Positions 7,669 to 9,965 of a stretch of 9,965 bases of DNA are shown piece after piece; the stretch's first letter is position 1, and the number at the start of each line of letters is the position of its first letter. A program made the position numbers and the translations under genes. Origin of the DNA: Enterocloster bolteae (GTDB lineage: Bacteria; Bacillota_A; Clostridia; Lachnospirales; Lachnospiraceae); assembly GCA_021769025.1 (NCBI GenBank), contig JAETTS010000067.1, forward strand, positions 1 to 9,965, read 5' to 3'. Below the pieces are notes generated by a model, which searched no databases, had not been told where the DNA came from, and saw only the letters and a list, made by a program, of their open reading frames with translations.

Positions 7669-7677
7669 ATTATACCA
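7669..7677 (-). promoter_or_regulatory. Extended -10 promoter candidate for the AraC gene
   Basis: The minus strand reads TGGTATAAT, an exact extended -10 (TG-N-TATAAT). No good -35 box is seen, as is usual for extended -10 promoters. It would give a leader of about 110 nt. A second TATAAT on the same strand (7640-7635) lacks a clear -35 and is a weaker alternative. Confidence 0.5.
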
Positions 7678-7704
7678 TTTTATCTTTTTCCAGGAGGGTT
7701 TACT

Positions 7705-9105
7705 ATGAAATATGCAGACAACAAAGTATCGGATCTACAGATTGCTTACATAGGTGGCGGCTCCAGAGGATGGGCCTGGACGTTTATGACCGATTTATCC
7801 ATGGACGACTCTTTAAGCGGCACCATTCGTCTCTACGACATTGACGAAGAAGCTGCAAAGCATAATGAGGTCATTGGCAATCACCTGACGGAGCGTCCCG
7901 ACACTGTAGGCAAATGGAACTATACCACAAAAAAGACCATTAAAGAGGCATTGACCGGTGCGGATTTTGTTGTCATCTCCATCTTGCCAGGCACTTTTGA
8001 CGAGATGCAGTCGGATGTCCATCTTCCGGAGCGCCTTGGCATCTATCAGTCTGTAGGCGATACGGCAGGCCCCGGCGGTATCATCCGCGCCTTGAGAACC
8101 CTTCCCATGTTTGTGGAGATTGCCAATGCTATCAAGGCTTACGCTCCTGATGCATGGGTCATCAACTACACCAATCCTATGACTCTTTGTGTAAAGACCT
8201 TATATCATGTGTTCCCTGAGATCAAAGCCTTTGGCTGCTGTCATGAAGTATTCGGCACCCAGAAAGTACTGAAAGGCATCTGCGAGGAGACCATGGGAAT
8301 CGAGAATATTAACCGCCGCGATATCTTTGTAAATGTTTTGGGCATCAACCACTTCACCTGGTTTGATCAGGCTTCCTACAAGGGCATCGACCTATTCCCT
8401 GTATACCGTGACTTTATTGAGAAACATTTTGAAGAAGGTTACAATGAGCCAGACAAAAACTGGGCCAACAGTTCCTTTAACTGTGCCCACAGAGTAAAAT
8501 TTGACCTGTTCAACCGCTATGGCCTTATCGCTGCTGCCGGTGACCGCCATCTGGCAGAGTTCATGCCTGGCGATGAATACCTGAAGGATCCTGAGACCGT
8601 AGCAAGCTGGAAGTTCGGCTTAACCACTGTTGACTGGCGGAAAAATGATCTGAAAGATCGTCTGGCCAAAAGCGCCCGTCTGGTAAGCGGGGAAGAAGAG
8701 ATAAGCTTAACTCCTTCCGGAGAAGAAGGAATCCTTTTAATCAAAGCACTATGCGGCCTGGATCGTGTGGTAAGCAACGTCAATGTTCCCAACACCAACC
8801 TTCAGATCCCGAACCTTCCCAAAACAGCTGTGGTAGAAACCAACGCCGTATTCAGCCGTGATTCCATCAAGCCGCTGATCGCCGGGAATCTTCCGGAAAA
8901 TGTAAAGGCACTTATTATGCCCCATGTAGAGAATCATGAGTATACACTTAAGGCTGCCTTAAACTGCGACAGAGAAGCCGTATACAAAGCATTCTTAAAC
9001 GATCCCCAGGTAAAAGGACGGGCAAAGGAGGAAGATGTAAAGAAACTGGCTGATGATATGATCTCCAATACCATGAAGTATCTGCCAGAAGGGTGGAAGA
9101 AATAA
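7705..9105 (+). CDS. lplD: GH4 glycosidase, probable alpha-galacturonidase (CHEV motif, LplD-like)
   Basis: Cytosolic NAD- and Mn-dependent glycosidase of 466 residues. GH4 enzymes oxidise C3 of the sugar with bound NAD, eliminate the aglycone across C1-C2, then hydrate and reduce. Seen: Rossmann motif IAYIGGGSRGW (13-23) and LYDID (43-47) for NAD; INYTNPM (153-159); the active-site motif CHEV at Cys179-Val182; GINHFTWF with His216, which with Cys179 should bind the metal; and AAGDRHLAEF (277-286). CHEV is the reported signature of GH4 alpha-galacturonidases such as Bacillus subtilis LplD, in place of other GH4 subgroup motifs. Substrate would be short alpha-galacturonides. AGGAGG (7692-7697) is 7 nt before the ATG. 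The symbol is by motif similarity only. Regulation is probably by the divergent AraC protein. It is monocistronic, followed by a hairpin at 9159-9196. Confidence 0.88.
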   Translation: MKYADNKVSDLQIAYIGGGSRGWAWTFMTDLSMDDSLSGTIRLYDIDEEAAKHNEVIGNHLTERPDTVGKWNYTTKKTIKEALTGADFVVISILPGTFDEMQSDVHLPERLGIYQSVGDTAGPGGIIRALRTLPMFVEIANAIKAYAPDAWVINYTNPMTLCVKTLYHVFPEIKAFGCCHEVFGTQKVLKGICEETMGIENINRRDIFVNVLGINHFTWFDQASYKGIDLFPVYRDFIEKHFEEGYNEPDKNWANSSFNCAHRVKFDLFNRYGLIAAAGDRHLAEFMPGDEYLKDPETVASWKFGLTTVDWRKNDLKDRLAKSARLVSGEEEISLTPSGEEGILLIKALCGLDRVVSNVNVPNTNLQIPNLPKTAVVETNAVFSRDSIKPLIAGNLPENVKALIMPHVENHEYTLKAALNCDREAVYKAFLNDPQVKGRAKEEDVKKLADDMISNTMKYLPEGWKK

Positions 9106-9158
9106 GTTTCTAAAACCAGGATGCCCTGATAAGAGTTATAAAAGAGAATTGAATGCAG

Positions 9159-9196
9159 AAGACGCATGGACTACTATTTATTGTTCCATGCGTCTT
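9159..9196. terminator. Hairpin between convergent GH4 and transporter genes
   Basis: A perfect 12-bp stem AAGACGCATGGA / TCCATGCGTCTT with a 14-nt loop lies between the two convergent stop codons (9105 and 9217). It can fold on either strand, so it may end transcription from both sides. The T tract after it is weak on both strands, which lowers certainty that it is an intrinsic terminator. Confidence 0.6.
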
Positions 9197-9216
9197 TCAC
9201 TGTTTCTATGAACTTT

Positions 9217-9965
9217 CTATTTAAAAAATGAGATATAACCTCCCACAAATACCACCAGCACAATCAGCGGCAGCACATAGCTGATATACTTTCTGGCCCA
9301 CTTGGGATAAGAAAGCCCTTTGCCGATGGAGGTCTCTTCATAAAACTTATCCCATCCCCATCCATAACGCCTGGTACAGAACAGCAAAAACACCAGGCTG
9401 CCCAGAGGCAGGATATTGTTGCTCAACACAAAATCCTCCAGATCCAGAATACTGGTGCCTGCCCCCAGAGGCTGAATCCCCTGCCATAAGTTAAACCCTA
9501 AGGCGCAGGGCATGGACAGAATGGTCACAAACACAAAATTTACCATGACTGATTTCTTCCTACTGCACCCGGTTAAATCCATTCCGTAAGTGATGATATT
9601 CTCAATCACGGCGATCACCGTTGACAGAGCGGCAAACAGCATAAACAGGAAAAACAGGCTCCCCCAGAACCTTCCGCCACCCATCACATTAAAAATATTG
9701 GGAAGGGTGATAAACAAAAGATTGGGGCCGCTGTCCGGATTTACTCCGAAGCTGAAGCAGGCCGGGAAGATGATCAGGCCTGCAATCAATGCCACCACCG
9801 TATCAAGAACTCCCATATAGATGGCATCGCTGGTTAAGGAATGGCTCTTATCAATCCGGCTTCCAAACACAGACAACGCACCGATGCCGATGCTCAGGGT
9901 AAAGAACGCCTGCCCCATAGCTGCAAAGACGCTTTCCCCTATACCGGCTTCCCACATGGCGGAAA
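9217..9965 (-). CDS. Sodium:neurotransmitter symporter (NSS) family transporter, C-terminal part
   Basis: The 3' part of a membrane transporter gene; the frame is open to the window's right edge, so the start lies outside and the ATG at 9957 is not the true start. At least 248 residues are visible, with about six hydrophobic segments: AFFTLSIGIGALSVFGS; MGVLDTVVALIAGLIIFPACF; FFLFMLFAALSTVIAVIEN; VNFVFVTILSMPCALGF; ILPLGSLVFLLFC; and YVLPLIVLVVFVGGYISFF. These match TM6 onward of the bacterial LeuT/MhsT-like fold, and AALST in the third fits the Na2 sodium site of TM8. Family members import amino acids with sodium; the substrate is unknown here. It is convergent with GH4 and looks unrelated in function to the sugar genes. 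Confidence 0.88.
   Translation of the reverse strand, partial: SAMWEAGIGESVFAAMGQAFFTLSIGIGALSVFGSRIDKSHSLTSDAIYMGVLDTVVALIAGLIIFPACFSFGVNPDSGPNLLFITLPNIFNVMGGGRFWGSLFFLFMLFAALSTVIAVIENIITYGMDLTGCSRKKSVMVNFVFVTILSMPCALGFNLWQGIQPLGAGTSILDLEDFVLSNNILPLGSLVFLLFCTRRYGWGWDKFYEETSIGKGLSYPKWARKYISYVLPLIVLVVFVGGYISFFK

Noticed and set aside
7555..7704. Catabolite-repression (cre) site in the AraC/GH4 control region
   Set aside because: No match to the WTGNNARCGNWWWCA pattern could be found by eye there, nor in the 6614-6702 gap.
7584..7844. Plus-strand frame of 86 codons starting in the AraC/GH4 intergenic region
   Set aside because: It runs into the GH4 gene in another frame, covers promoter elements and lacks a ribosome binding site.

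Overview
The window looks like a carbohydrate-use region from a low-to-mid GC Firmicute, most likely a gut or anaerobic clostridium of the Lachnospiraceae type. This rests on strong AGGAGG-like ribosome binding sites, sigma-A-type promoters, a YesM/YesN-style two-component pair, several AraC-family regulators and GH4/GH105 enzymes. The organism call is an inference from gene content, not from a marker gene.

Left block (1-4530, + strand): a sensor histidine kinase, its overlapping AraC-type response regulator and a cytosolic GH105 unsaturated rhamnogalacturonyl hydrolase form one tightly spaced operon. It ends at a GC-rich hairpin (4508-4526). The gene before the kinase is outside the window; the window opens inside the kinase's ribosome binding site.

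Middle block (4580-7554, - strand): read from right to left it has an AraC-family regulator with a cupin-like sensor domain, then a Gfo/Idh/MocA oxidoreductase, then a TIM-barrel sugar isomerase/epimerase. The last two form a two-gene unit with its own good promoter (TTGAAT-17-TATAAT). A near-perfect 20-bp palindrome with a central CG lies across the predicted transcription start, which resembles a LacI-type operator.

Right block (7705-9105, + strand): a GH4 glycosidase is divergent from the AraC gene across a 150-bp AT-rich control region with overlapping promoter elements. Its CHEV active-site motif points to alpha-galacturonidase (LplD type). A convergent, truncated sodium:neurotransmitter-symporter-family gene occupies the right edge, separated by a 12-bp stem hairpin. 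It is probably unrelated to the sugar locus.

Taken together, the GH105 and the CHEV-type GH4 point to intracellular trimming of pectin or rhamnogalacturonan oligosaccharides: GH105 removes unsaturated uronate ends and GH4 removes galacturonate ends. The oxidoreductase plus TIM-barrel pair would then process a released sugar, or cleave unusual glycosides by a redox route. No polysaccharide lyase, sugar transporter or uronate-pathway gene (kduI, kduD, uxaC, kdgK) is visible, so those steps must lie elsewhere. No tRNA, rRNA, CRISPR array, insertion sequence or phage gene was seen.
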